Below are positions 17,249-25,689 of a stretch of DNA of 64,000 nucleotides, one piece after another (the first letter of the stretch is position 1; every line of letters begins with the position of its first letter). The DNA comes from Abditibacteriaceae bacterium (GTDB lineage: Bacteria > Armatimonadota > Abditibacteriia > Abditibacteriales > Abditibacteriaceae). A program made the translations under genes and the position numbers. The notes under the pieces were generated by a model, which had not been told where the DNA came from, did not search any database, and was given only the letters and a program-made list of their open reading frames with translations. The stretch spans positions 62,001 through 126,000 of the forward strand of contig JAFAZH010000036.1 in assembly GCA_019239895.1 (NCBI GenBank), written 5' to 3'.

Positions 17249-18811
17249 TTATCGCTCCGCTGGAGTCATGGCTAACGCGCCAATGCCAGAGAGATGGCTT
17301 AATAGCAGATCACGTAAGGTGTAACTTACCAAGCGCCCATTCTGGGTGTCGTAGAAGATGGAAACCTGCCCCGGATAAAGGCTGACTGCTGCCCGCACGC
17401 CAAGGGCATCGCGGTAAGTGTGCATCTTATAGAGGTCGGCCCGGTTTGCGGCAGCCTGGGGGGAATCCTCGTCCTCCCTATCATCAAACCGGGCGGCTTC
17501 AAGACTCTGGCGGTTTAAGCGAAATTTGGCATCTAACACGACCTCAGCACGGCCATTGATTATCCATGTAAAGTCAGGTCGGAATGTAGTCGAGTAGGCC
17601 CTGGAGGATTGGTTATAGATAAGTTGTGCTCCGGTGCCAAAGCGGGCTGCTGTTTGCCTTTCTAAGCCTCTCGCATCAGAAGTGCGCAAATCAATGACCG
17701 GAGTTTCCTGTAACATCTCTGCGATTGCTTCAACCAGCGCAAAAAACGTCCAAATTTCATAGAGAAGGGCAATGTCGCGCACATCTATGGCTTGCTGTAA
17801 GGTGGCGAAAAGAGGTCTGCGCGCCTGTTGGAACATTTGCCACAGGTTGAGCAAGTCTCGATAACCATCACGTCGCAATAGAACTTGTGAAGTTGTCGGA
17901 AGTCGCTGTAGTGGGCCCACCTCGGCAAAGATGGGATGCGCTATCGTTTGCTGAAGAAACTGTCGCACCCCATCTATTTGCTGTTGTCGCTCAGGGGAAA
18001 CTTGATGCCACCAAGACTGTCGGGTGAGTTGGGTAATCGTTAGCAACAATTCATGGGTAAAAGCTAACACAAAGCGATTTTCGGGAGTGTCATAAGTTTC
18101 GGTTACAGCGCGTTGGCCAACATGAGCCGGGGCATGACCGCCCAGCCGTTTAGCGAGTGGGAAACTAGGCGCAGGCACCCAATCTTCCGGTGCGTGCAGA
18201 ATACTCATTAAGGTGTCGGCATCAGCTTGAGTCGCTTCAGCAAGACGAGCCAGGATCGGCTCATCATAAAGTTCGCGGTGCGGTGCGGCCTGAATAATGG
18301 TTAGGGCGGCTTGCAGCGAAGGGGCGTAAGCCAGCAAAAAGTGCAGGATGAAAAGCGGGGTGGCGGGTGCTAAAGAGTGAGTGACACCCCGGCTAGTTGA
18401 GGTCTGGAAAGTAAAAGGCAGGCGGGCAGCACGCCGATAAAGATCATCTAAAAGGGCTTGCAAGAAAGTGAGATGAGTGGCGGGCGTCGGCAATTTAGGC
18501 GAGATGATTTCAACTTGCAGCGGAGGGCAGAGCGGGCGTGACCCGGCAAATGGTTGCAACGAGGCCAGTCCCAGGCGGTTTTCAAAACGTAATGAAAATA
18601 AAGAATCGTAAACTGGCTTGATCCAGGTTTCGTTGATCCTTAAACGATCCGCATCAGGATATTGAAGCCAGTAGTCCACCCATTCATAGAGATAATGCGT
18701 GGCCGGAGCCAGAGGTTCTTGCAGGTCGGCGGGAATGGAGCTTATTCCATTGTCATCTTTAGACCAGAGTTGGCCCGCGCCAAAATTAGGAGTGAAAGTG
18801 GGACTGAGCAT
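17249..18811 (-). CDS. DUF2357 / PD-(D/E)XK nuclease, McrC-like partner
   Basis: About 520 residues. The middle has the DUF2357 signature DTPENRFVLAFTHELL (about 245-260). The C-terminal third is a PD-(D/E)XK nuclease: RPDFTW, then 12 residues later VVLDAKF (Asp and catalytic Lys), and DLYKMHTYRDAL, as in the DUF524 nucleases. Such proteins pair with McrB-type motors to cut DNA, and an McrB-like gene lies on the same strand at 13333. The frame stays open to an ATG at 18970, but those 53 extra codons come from a dispersed repeat, so I prefer the ATG at 18811. Confidence 0.85.
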   Translation of the reverse strand: MLSPTFTPNFGAGQLWSKDDNGISSIPADLQEPLAPATHYLYEWVDYWLQYPDADRLRINETWIKPVYDSLFSLRFENRLGLASLQPFAGSRPLCPPLQVEIISPKLPTPATHLTFLQALLDDLYRRAARLPFTFQTSTSRGVTHSLAPATPLFILHFLLAYAPSLQAALTIIQAAPHRELYDEPILARLAEATQADADTLMSILHAPEDWVPAPSFPLAKRLGGHAPAHVGQRAVTETYDTPENRFVLAFTHELLLTITQLTRQSWWHQVSPERQQQIDGVRQFLQQTIAHPIFAEVGPLQRLPTTSQVLLRRDGYRDLLNLWQMFQQARRPLFATLQQAIDVRDIALLYEIWTFFALVEAIAEMLQETPVIDLRTSDARGLERQTAARFGTGAQLIYNQSSRAYSTTFRPDFTWIINGRAEVVLDAKFRLNRQSLEAARFDDREDEDSPQAAANRADLYKMHTYRDALGVRAAVSLYPGQVSIFYDTQNGRLVSYTLRDLLLSHLSGIGALAMTPAER

Positions 18812-18844
18812 AAGTGTGCCAGTAGAAGTCAAGCTTAGGATTGA

Positions 18845-18963
18845 CGCAGCCCCGCTGCTAAAGCAGCGGGCTGAGTTAGGAAGCCCGGTGAACCGGGCTG
18901 GAGACGCCGTCATAGCCCCGTTCAGGGGGCTTGTTCCTTCAGCCCGCTGCTTTAGCGGCGGGT
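18845..18963. repeat. Palindromic repeat (GCTAAAGCAGCGGGCTGA family, copy 2)
   Basis: The left arm GCTGCTAAAGCAGCGGGCTGA is matched by the inverted right arm TCAGCCCGCTGCTTTAGCGG. Inner stems are AGCCCGGTGAACCGGGCT and AGCCCCGTTCAGGGGGCT; the second occurs in copy 1 (8631-8751) in the other orientation. Confidence 0.88.
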
Positions 18964-19027
18964 TGTGCATCAGCCCTAAATCTTTAGTATAAGCCCTGAC
19001 GCCTGCTGATTAACATAGGAGAGTCTT

Positions 19028-20089
19028 ATGTCTGAATTGTTGAACCAGGAAAAACTATCGCGTCGCGCCTTTATCAAGAATATCGGTGCCGGAGCCGTGG
19101 CGGCCACCGTGGCTCCCAGTCTATTGCAACACACCCTCGCTTATGCGGATGATGCTACACCCCAGAAACCCGCCATTGTCGGAGCGGGCAGGCACACCTA
19201 TGAGGTCGTGCCCAACTGGGGCAAATTGCCCGAAGGGGTCAAGTATGGCTACACGCATGGTGTGGTTGAGGATTCTCAAGGCCACATCTTTATTCACAAT
19301 CAGAGTGATGATGCCATTATTATCTTTGATCCCGATGGCAAGTTCATTAAGTCGTGGGGTAAAGATTTCAAAAATGGTGCGCATGGGATGCAGTTGCGCA
19401 AAGAGGGCAATATGGAATACCTCTATCTCGCCGATTATGCACGGCATATCGTGGTCAAGACAACCTTAGATGGTGAGGAAGTCTGGACGCTGCATTATCC
19501 CAAGGAAGCGGGGGTCTACGAGAAGGAAGAGCAATATAAGCCAACTAACGTCGCCTTTGGCCCAAATGGTGACTTCTATGTAGCGGATGGTTACGGCCAG
19601 AGCTACATCCATCAATACAATCAGAAAGCGGAGTATATTCGCACCTGGGGCGGCAAAGGCGATACGCCGGGTAAGATGAACTGCCCGCATGGTATCTGGT
19701 TGGATACGCGAGGCCAGACCCCTATCCTGGTGGTGGCAGACCGTGAAAACCATCGCTTGCAAAACTTCACCTTAGACGGGCAGCACATCAACTTCGTAAC
19801 TGATGAACTGCGTCGTCCCTGCCATTTTAGCCAGCGCAACGGTGACCTATTAATTCCTGACTTGCATGGACGCGTCACGATTTTTGATAAAGACAACAAA
19901 CTCATAACTCATTTAGGTGATAGCCCCGACATCTGGAAAACTCCAGGGTGGCCTAACCTCGCGCCCGAAAAGCTCACCCCTGGCAAATTCAGTTCACCCC
20001 ACGCGGCGATCTGGGATCACAACGGCAACATCTATGTCGTGGAGTGGATTAACTATGGCCGGGTCACCAAACTGCGCCATATCGCGTAA
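19028..20089 (+). CDS. Tat-exported NHL-repeat beta-propeller protein
   Basis: The N-terminus has a twin-arginine signal (SRRAFIK, then a hydrophobic stretch and ALA-like cleavage near LAYADD, residue ~40). The rest is a series of NHL/6-bladed propeller repeats: GVVEDSQGHIFIHNQ, NVAFGPNGDFYVADGYG, DRENHRLQNFTLDG, AIWDHNGNIYVVEW. Such proteins act outside the cytoplasmic membrane as binding scaffolds or lyase-like enzymes; the role cannot be told. RBS TAGGAG is 6-7 bases before the ATG. Confidence 0.88.
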   Translation: MSELLNQEKLSRRAFIKNIGAGAVAATVAPSLLQHTLAYADDATPQKPAIVGAGRHTYEVVPNWGKLPEGVKYGYTHGVVEDSQGHIFIHNQSDDAIIIFDPDGKFIKSWGKDFKNGAHGMQLRKEGNMEYLYLADYARHIVVKTTLDGEEVWTLHYPKEAGVYEKEEQYKPTNVAFGPNGDFYVADGYGQSYIHQYNQKAEYIRTWGGKGDTPGKMNCPHGIWLDTRGQTPILVVADRENHRLQNFTLDGQHINFVTDELRRPCHFSQRNGDLLIPDLHGRVTIFDKDNKLITHLGDSPDIWKTPGWPNLAPEKLTPGKFSSPHAAIWDHNGNIYVVEWINYGRVTKLRHIA

Positions 20090-20106
20090 TTAAAGTTGAA
20101 TTAACA

Positions 20107-20247
20107 AATCAACCACAGAGACACCGAGGCACAGAGAAGATTTGAGAAGATGGAGAATTGAGGATCGTATCAGAAATTGCTATTTCGATCCTTCTATCTT
20201 CTATTCTCTTTCTTATTCTCTGTGCCTCGGTGTCTCTGTGGTTGATT
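20107..20247. repeat. Long inverted repeat (CCACAGAGACACCGAGGCAC family, copy 1)
   Basis: The 31-base left arm, starting AATCAACCACAGAGACACCG, is perfectly matched by the inverted right arm ending at 20247. Inside are GAAGATGGAG / CTTCTATCTTCTATT tracts. Related copies are at 26991, 35770 and, more distantly, 36571; a half copy is at 47371-47400. Confidence 0.92.
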
Positions 20248-20259
20248 TATGAGAGAGGA

Positions 20260-21960
20260 CTAATGTACTTTATAAATTGCAGCACCCTCATTGGCATATA
20301 TCTGGGGCAACTTGAGTTGTTGAGATAAGGCCGAACTACTTTCTCCCCCTATCGCTTTCTCATAAGCACCGTTGAAAACATAGCGGATATGATTGGCGCG
20401 CAGGAAAGTCCGCGCTTCATCCTCTGCCATTGTGCCGCGATAAAAGCGCAGCACCTGGTCAAGCTTGCTCTCTTGATTCAGAGTTTCAGCCCAATGTCCA
20501 TTGTAAGCATACATGCCTGTCTCGCGGGGCACGTAATTGCCGATGTAGGGCATACACAGCACGACTTGTGGTTGTGCTGGATCGGTTTGTTGTGCCAGGA
20601 ATTGGAGTGCTGCGGCATCACCGCTCATTAGATACAGGGGGGGTAACATACCGGGGCGTGTGGTGTTATTGTCTTCGGCGTTATGCAGCGTCCAAATGAT
20701 AAATTGGCCCGATGAGATACAAGAAATTGCCACCACGGCAATGAGAATGGCGCGTTGGATTAACTGTGAGGGTATGCGGGCGACTAACCAGACCAAGCCG
20801 CAGGCAGCTAAGAAACAAAGCGGTAGGTGAACGCCTTCAATCATCTTGCGGGCGAATGAGAAAATAGAAGTTGGGATATAGATAAAAGCTAAGGTGACCA
20901 CAGCCCACAAGGTCATTAAGCGCACCCGCACTTCGCGCCAGGTAATCACTGCTCCCAGAGCGGCCAATAAAATGAGAGGGCCATAAGAGAGCAGGATATG
21001 GAACAGAGCCGGTGGCGGCGTTTTAGTGAGAGCTTTAGCACTGAATTCGTGACTGCCGCGAAAAACGATCCACTGCCAGGCGATGGGAACAAGCGCGCAA
21101 AGAATAACCAGCAAGGGTGCTAACCAGCTCGCCTGCTGTGGCTTGTTTATAGAAGTAGCATCGGTTGTTGCATTTTCTGGATCATTCATATTAGGTGCAG
21201 GCCGCAATAGCAAACTGTGCAGCATCCAGAGCAGTAAGGTAACAGTGAGAGGCAAGCCATCATAAGTGTGGATATTGCCCAGGATAAGTGCCGCTGCACC
21301 GGCTCCCAGGGCATAGCGCAGATTCCCCGTCTGCTGGGCTTTAAGAGTCCATAGATAGATGACCGCTAACAATCCAATAGAGGCTATAAAAAGCGGGAAG
21401 ATATAAGCGGAAGTAAAAGTGAACGCTTCCGGCATCATGGGGAACGATTGATCGGGACGATCAATAAAAAGGTAGTGCTTGAAAAGTGCGGGGTAGAGAT
21501 TTTGTAGCCAACCTGTGCCAGACGAAAGAGCAGCCAGCCAGAGAGCCACCAAGCGCACCCGCTTATCGTGGGTGAGCGCACAGCAGAGCAAATAAAATAC
21601 GTAAAGTGCCAGAGCTGTGCTGAACAGCCTGGATGCTTGATAAAGCCATATCAGTGGAATATGCGTCACGGCCCCCGTAATGCCTAAGACAAAGCAGAAA
21701 ATGTTGTTAAAGAGAGGACGCTCACCATTATCCAGGCTTTCGGTCGTAAAGAGATCGCGGAAGAAGAAGTGGCCTTGAGAAGCTTGTTTTGCCCAGGCTA
21801 AATGCACATTCTGGTCATCGGGATTATAAAGCAAACCTTTATATACCATTCCCTGGTTAATCATGGTTGCTGCCCATAGATAGGGGAGAGAGATGACCAG
21901 CAGGGTAACGGCGATAGCACCCCAGACGCGGCGACGTTCAGTCGTGGAAGAATCAAGCAC
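20260..21960 (-). CDS. Polytopic membrane protein, GT-C glycosyltransferase-like
   Basis: A 566-residue protein with about 11-13 hydrophobic segments; an N-terminal TM is followed by a loop with NPDDQNVHLAWAKQAS (about 47-62), resembling the acidic first loop of GT-C glycosyltransferases (Asp pair). The C-terminal ~140 residues are a soluble domain (ALQFLAQQTDPAQPQVVLCMPYIG, GAAIYKVH end) as in mannosyltransferase-like proteins. I infer a sugar-transfer role in envelope or glycan assembly; this is not certain. No ribosome site is clear. Confidence 0.65.
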   Translation of the reverse strand: MLDSSTTERRRVWGAIAVTLLVISLPYLWAATMINQGMVYKGLLYNPDDQNVHLAWAKQASQGHFFFRDLFTTESLDNGERPLFNNIFCFVLGITGAVTHIPLIWLYQASRLFSTALALYVFYLLCCALTHDKRVRLVALWLAALSSGTGWLQNLYPALFKHYLFIDRPDQSFPMMPEAFTFTSAYIFPLFIASIGLLAVIYLWTLKAQQTGNLRYALGAGAAALILGNIHTYDGLPLTVTLLLWMLHSLLLRPAPNMNDPENATTDATSINKPQQASWLAPLLVILCALVPIAWQWIVFRGSHEFSAKALTKTPPPALFHILLSYGPLILLAALGAVITWREVRVRLMTLWAVVTLAFIYIPTSIFSFARKMIEGVHLPLCFLAACGLVWLVARIPSQLIQRAILIAVVAISCISSGQFIIWTLHNAEDNNTTRPGMLPPLYLMSGDAAALQFLAQQTDPAQPQVVLCMPYIGNYVPRETGMYAYNGHWAETLNQESKLDQVLRFYRGTMAEDEARTFLRANHIRYVFNGAYEKAIGGESSSALSQQLKLPQIYANEGAAIYKVH

Positions 21961-21996
21961 AAGTGCTATTTTATCGTAATCTTAACTCTGCTTGAT

Positions 21997-22122
21997 TCAA
22001 CACAAAGAACACAAAGAGGGACACAAAAGACACAAAGATGACAAAGAAAGGAATCATCCGATAAATCGTAATTTATAATCGTTCTGTGTACTTTGTGCAT
22101 TCTTTATGGTCTTTGTGTTGAA
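21997..22122. repeat. Long inverted repeat (AACACAAAGAACACAAAG family)
   Basis: The left arm TTCAACACAAAGAACACAAA is paired with an inverted right arm ending TCTTTGTGTTGAA at 22122. It fills the first half of the 319-base gap before the gene at 22280. Confidence 0.82.
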
Positions 22123-22157
22123 AGGCAAAGTGTTAGCGTGGAACTAAGGCTGCCGTG

Positions 22158-22187
22158 TTGCGATTCGCTGGATACGTGGGTTATAAT
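22158..22187 (+). promoter_or_regulatory. Sigma-70-type promoter
   Basis: TTGCGA and TATAAT are separated by 18 bases, 93 bases before the ATG at 22280. The leader that follows can fold (AGCGGGTTA with TAAACCGCT), with a GGAGGGGCG/CGTTGCCTCC inner helix. Confidence 0.65.
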
Positions 22188-22279
22188 GCTGCTCAAGCAC
22201 AGCGGGTTAGGAGGGGCGTTCACGTTGCCTCCCAGGCATTGACTAAACCGCTCGGATCAGGGTGGAGAAGCAGGTTAAG

Positions 22280-22654
22280 ATGGCGAGAAATGATGACAGA
22301 AGCCGGGCGCGTGGCCGGAGCGCCGGATTAGGCGTAAAGCTCGTACGCGTCGTACGCACTGATACCTCCGAAGTCTATATCATCTGGCAAGACGACACGC
22401 GCCTGGGACAGATGGATATTCACTATGGACGCGATCTTATCCATGCCACCCTCGTCTTAGAAAAAGACCTGGATGCTGACCAACAGAGCGACCTCGTGGA
22501 TCAACTCGATCAGGATATTGTGATTTCCCATTTGCCCCAGTTTGCCCGCGAAGATTTCTTAGTCACCGTCTTTCGGGGCACCGAATTGGAATCATTTTCG
22601 GATGGGGAACCAGATGTCGAAGATGACGATGAAGATAGTGATGAAGAGTATTAG
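22280..22654 (+). CDS. Hypothetical acidic protein
   Basis: About 124 residues from the ATG at 22280; a GTG six codons earlier (22262) is an alternative start. The N-terminal 15 residues are basic (Arg-rich), the core (VKLVRVVRTDTSEVYIIWQ) looks like a beta-rich fold, and the last 20 residues are almost all Asp/Glu. I do not recognise the family. It has its own promoter-like sequence upstream and is followed by a repeat. Confidence 0.6.
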   Translation: MARNDDRSRARGRSAGLGVKLVRVVRTDTSEVYIIWQDDTRLGQMDIHYGRDLIHATLVLEKDLDADQQSDLVDQLDQDIVISHLPQFAREDFLVTVFRGTELESFSDGEPDVEDDDEDSDEEY

Positions 22655-22655
22655 T

Positions 22656-22746
22656 GAATTTTGAGTTTTGAATTTTGAGTTCTGAATTAAGGATTGCCTG
22701 GCTTAAAATTCAAAATTTAGAATTCAAAACTCAGAACTCAAAACTC
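22656..22746. repeat. A/T-rich inverted repeat (GAGTTTTGAATT family)
   Basis: The left arm is TGAATTTTGAGTTTTGAATT, with an inverted right arm ending AGAACTCAAAACTC. A piece of the same sequence is inside the coding region of the FAD reductase at 41817-41853. Confidence 0.85.
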
Positions 22747-22754
22747 GTCCCGCC

Positions 22755-23351
22755 ATGTTACCATTTTTCAAGCGACCAGTAGCGGATTCTAATACTGTGC
22801 GCGCCGACATCCTCTGGCGACAGGGCAGCAAGCTACTGGAACAACGGAAATATGATAAAGCGATAAGCTCGATGCGTGAGGCTTATGAAATTGAGCCAAC
22901 GCGCTTGGAGGGACGACTGAATCTGGGGGCGGCGCTCTATTTGACGCAGCATTATGAAGAAGCAGCCACGCACCTGAACTATGTCTTAGCCTTTGACCCG
23001 CAGAACTCGATGGCGCTGCTGAACCTGGCGGCGTGTTATGATGCTCTGGGTCGTATGGATCAGAGTATTGCCACCCTCGAAAAATTAGTGGCTGACCGCC
23101 CGCAGTGGAAAGATGCCCACTATAATTTAGGGGTCGCTTATTTCAAGCAGGAACTCTATGAGAAAGCGGTGGATGCGCTTAAAGCGGAGTTGCAGCTAAC
23201 GCCCAACCATGAAGCGGCGCGTACCCTCTTGAATAAAATCTATCTGCTGCCGCCCTCGAAGACCCATATCGGCGAAGCAGGCGCACCATCTCCTGCTGTA
23301 GATTCTCTCTCCGTTGGCGCTCCGCCAGGATTTCAGGTAGACCATAAGTAG
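22755..23351 (+). CDS. TPR-repeat protein
   Basis: A 198-residue protein made of four or so 34-residue tetratricopeptide repeats between about residues 15 and 165 (WRQGSKLLEQRKYDKAISSM, LGAALYLTQHYEEAATHLN, NLAACYDALGRMDQSIATLE, NLGVAYFKQELYEKAVDALK). No signal or membrane segment, so likely a cytoplasmic protein-binding scaffold. The C-terminal 30 residues are disordered. No Shine-Dalgarno sequence is seen; the start is the ATG 8 bases after the preceding repeat. Confidence 0.85.
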   Translation: MLPFFKRPVADSNTVRADILWRQGSKLLEQRKYDKAISSMREAYEIEPTRLEGRLNLGAALYLTQHYEEAATHLNYVLAFDPQNSMALLNLAACYDALGRMDQSIATLEKLVADRPQWKDAHYNLGVAYFKQELYEKAVDALKAELQLTPNHEAARTLLNKIYLLPPSKTHIGEAGAPSPAVDSLSVGAPPGFQVDHK

Positions 23352-23472
23352 TGTGATGTATTAAGTAGTGCAATTTATTTTTACAGATAAGGAATTTCAA
23401 TTTAATAGGCGCAATCCATCTTTTATCTGTTATGGCGATGTGCCTGTGCTGCTGATCTTTTAATCGTCTTTC

Positions 23473-25086
23473 ATGCTTGCTCTTATTCCTCTCGATAATC
23501 GTCCCTGCAACCTGCGGTTTCCTCAACAAATTGCGGCCATCGGTGGTAGCAACTTACTGACACCTCCCGAAAACTTACTGGGCTACTTTAATACTCCAGG
23601 CCAACCGGAAGATTTGCGTCTATGGCTGGAACAGTTGCCAGCAGTAGAAGCCCTGATCGTCTCGATTGATATGCTGGCCTATGGCGGACTGGTTGCCTCG
23701 CGGCGCACGGCAGTCACCGAAAAGGACGCTTTGGCGAACCTGGAGGTATTGCGCGAATTCCGCCAGGCCCGGCCCACAACGCCCATCTACGCCTTTAACA
23801 TCTTGATGCGCCTGGCGGTGACGATGGACTCGGACGAAGCCATTGCCAATTACTACAACGTCATGCGTTATGCGCGTCTGGTGGACGAAGCCGAGCGTTT
23901 TAATTCGGAGCATTTGCGCGATGAGTTGCACAAGGTGCGCTCGGAGATTCCCCAGGGCGTGTTGCGCGAATATCTGGATGCCCGTGCCCGCAACAATGCT
24001 GTCACCTGCCGCATGATTGACTGGCTCGCTGAGGATGTGTTTGATTACCTGCTCATCACCCAGGAAGACGCCACCGAGTTTGGCTTGCACCGCCGCGAAC
24101 AGAACGCTCTCTTAGACCGCATTGCACAACGCGGTGTGGCCGATAAGACCTCACTGCACCCCGGCGCAGACGAAGCGGCACTGACTATGCTGGCGCGGCA
24201 CTGGGATACACGAGTGAAGTTGCATGTGCATTGGTCGAGCCTGGAAGATGCCCACCACATCGCGCCCTTTGAAGATCGTCCTTATGATGAAGCCCTCACG
24301 CAGCATGTTGAATCTATGCGCGGCGTGCTGATAGATGATAGAGTAGGACATACCCCCAGTCAAAACGGCACCAACGGCACGGGGGGCAGTGCCGATTTTG
24401 AACTCTTTGTTAATGCTCCAGTGGGTGGCTGGCCCAAAGATGAAAACGAAGCCGAGCAAACAGCACGGGCCGCTCGCCTCACAACTTTTGTGCGTGCTTT
24501 AGCCGATGCAATCGAAGCGGGTCGCCAGGTCGCCTTATGCGATGTGGCTTTCCCTAACGGCGCGGATAACGTCTTGATGGCCGAATTGGAAAAGCGCAAG
24601 TTGCTCGGCAAGTTAGCCGTTTATGGTGGTTGGAACACGGCAGGTAACACCACCGGCAGCGTCCTCGCCCACTGCGCCGCCCTCAAACGAGCCGAAGACC
24701 TGGCAGCCACCCCTTCATCCCTCATCCCCCGTCCCTCATCCCTGGCTCTCAGTCGGCAATTTCTTTTTGAGCGTCTGGTAGATGACTGGTTCTACCAATC
24801 GCGGGTGCGGGCGAGGGTGGAGAAAGCGGCGCGGGAACAGGGACTTTCACCGATTAATCTGATTGATACTTATGAACCAGTAGAAGCGCAAACGCGCCGC
24901 GAGTTGCGCGGCTTTGCCCAACTTTTAGCGCAACGTCATTTTGGTACAGCGTTGCAAGGATGCGAAGTAATGTTGCCCTGGCATCGCACCTTTGAAGTGG
25001 ATGTGCGTGTTAAACTTGTCAACAGTCAATTAGTGGATGCTAATCCATCTGAGCTTAAAACGGCTGATGCTATATCAGTGTCCTAA
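23473..25086 (+). CDS. DUF4127 family protein
   Basis: A 537-residue cytoplasmic protein recognised from the start LALIPLDNRPCNLRFPQQ and the segment SIDMLAYGGLVASRR (about 57-71), both typical of DUF4127. The function is unknown; members occur in Firmicutes and Armatimonadota and are thought to handle sugars or peptidoglycan pieces, but that is unproven. Residues about 413-425 (PSSLIPRPSSLAL) come from a C-rich repeat inside the gene. The tandem-HAMP and NamZ-type genes follow closely on the same strand. Confidence 0.85.
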   Translation: MLALIPLDNRPCNLRFPQQIAAIGGSNLLTPPENLLGYFNTPGQPEDLRLWLEQLPAVEALIVSIDMLAYGGLVASRRTAVTEKDALANLEVLREFRQARPTTPIYAFNILMRLAVTMDSDEAIANYYNVMRYARLVDEAERFNSEHLRDELHKVRSEIPQGVLREYLDARARNNAVTCRMIDWLAEDVFDYLLITQEDATEFGLHRREQNALLDRIAQRGVADKTSLHPGADEAALTMLARHWDTRVKLHVHWSSLEDAHHIAPFEDRPYDEALTQHVESMRGVLIDDRVGHTPSQNGTNGTGGSADFELFVNAPVGGWPKDENEAEQTARAARLTTFVRALADAIEAGRQVALCDVAFPNGADNVLMAELEKRKLLGKLAVYGGWNTAGNTTGSVLAHCAALKRAEDLAATPSSLIPRPSSLALSRQFLFERLVDDWFYQSRVRARVEKAAREQGLSPINLIDTYEPVEAQTRRELRGFAQLLAQRHFGTALQGCEVMLPWHRTFEVDVRVKLVNSQLVDANPSELKTADAISVS

Positions 25087-25122
25087 TTGACTTGTCCAAT
25101 ATAATTGCTGAGGCTCGCTGCC

Positions 25123-25656
25123 ATGAGATATATGTCGCTCCAAGACGCAGGTTTGAACGCTGAGGAAACGCAGCAACTTTTAGAAGCTCTGGCGGCTATC
25201 CGGCAGGGTGATTTCTCAGCGCAGATGTCAACCAGTCAAAGCGGCATGGCAGGTGAAGTCGCTGAATCTGTTAATGCTCTGGTAGATCAGTTGCAAAAGT
25301 TCGCTGTAGACGTTTCGCGGTTGGCTGCCACTACCAGTGTGCAGGGCAACTTTGGCGCACAGATGTCCTCAGCAGGGGCAACGGGCATCTGGAAAGACTT
25401 GACCGACAATTTGAACCATATGAGCCTTATTCTGGCGACCCAGGTGCGCGATATTGCCCGTGTTGCCGATGCGGTGGCGCAGGGCGACCTCTCGCAGAAA
25501 GTCATTGTCACCGCCGAGGGCGAAATGGGAGAACTCAAAGCGACCTTTAACACCATGATTGACCAGCTTGAGTTACTGAAAAACTCCGTTGGACAACTAG
25601 TGGAAAAAGTTAATAATGCCGGTTTAGATTTAGGGTCGCCACCACCTATCCCATAA
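25123..25656 (+). CDS. Stand-alone tandem HAMP-domain protein
   Basis: About 177 residues with no membrane segment. Two HAMP-like repeats: AIRQGDFSAQMSTSQSGMAGEVAESVN (short: QGDFSAQM, about 30) and VADAVAQGDLSQKV with GEMGELKATFNTMIDQL (about 115-150); the middle (VSRLAATTSVQGNFGAQM) also fits the pattern. These repeats normally sit between sensor and kinase in hybrid histidine kinases, but no kinase, cyclase or methyl-accepting domain follows. A TTG 18 bases earlier is in frame; I prefer the ATG. Confidence 0.8.
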   Translation: MRYMSLQDAGLNAEETQQLLEALAAIRQGDFSAQMSTSQSGMAGEVAESVNALVDQLQKFAVDVSRLAATTSVQGNFGAQMSSAGATGIWKDLTDNLNHMSLILATQVRDIARVADAVAQGDLSQKVIVTAEGEMGELKATFNTMIDQLELLKNSVGQLVEKVNNAGLDLGSPPPIP

Positions 25657-25689
25657 CTTCTACTTCCTTATTTGCACTAAAATTATTCT

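Noticed and set aside
19028-20089. Peptidyl-alpha-amidating lyase function for the beta-propeller protein
   Set aside because: NHL repeats alone do not show it; active-site residues cannot be confirmed from sequence by eye.
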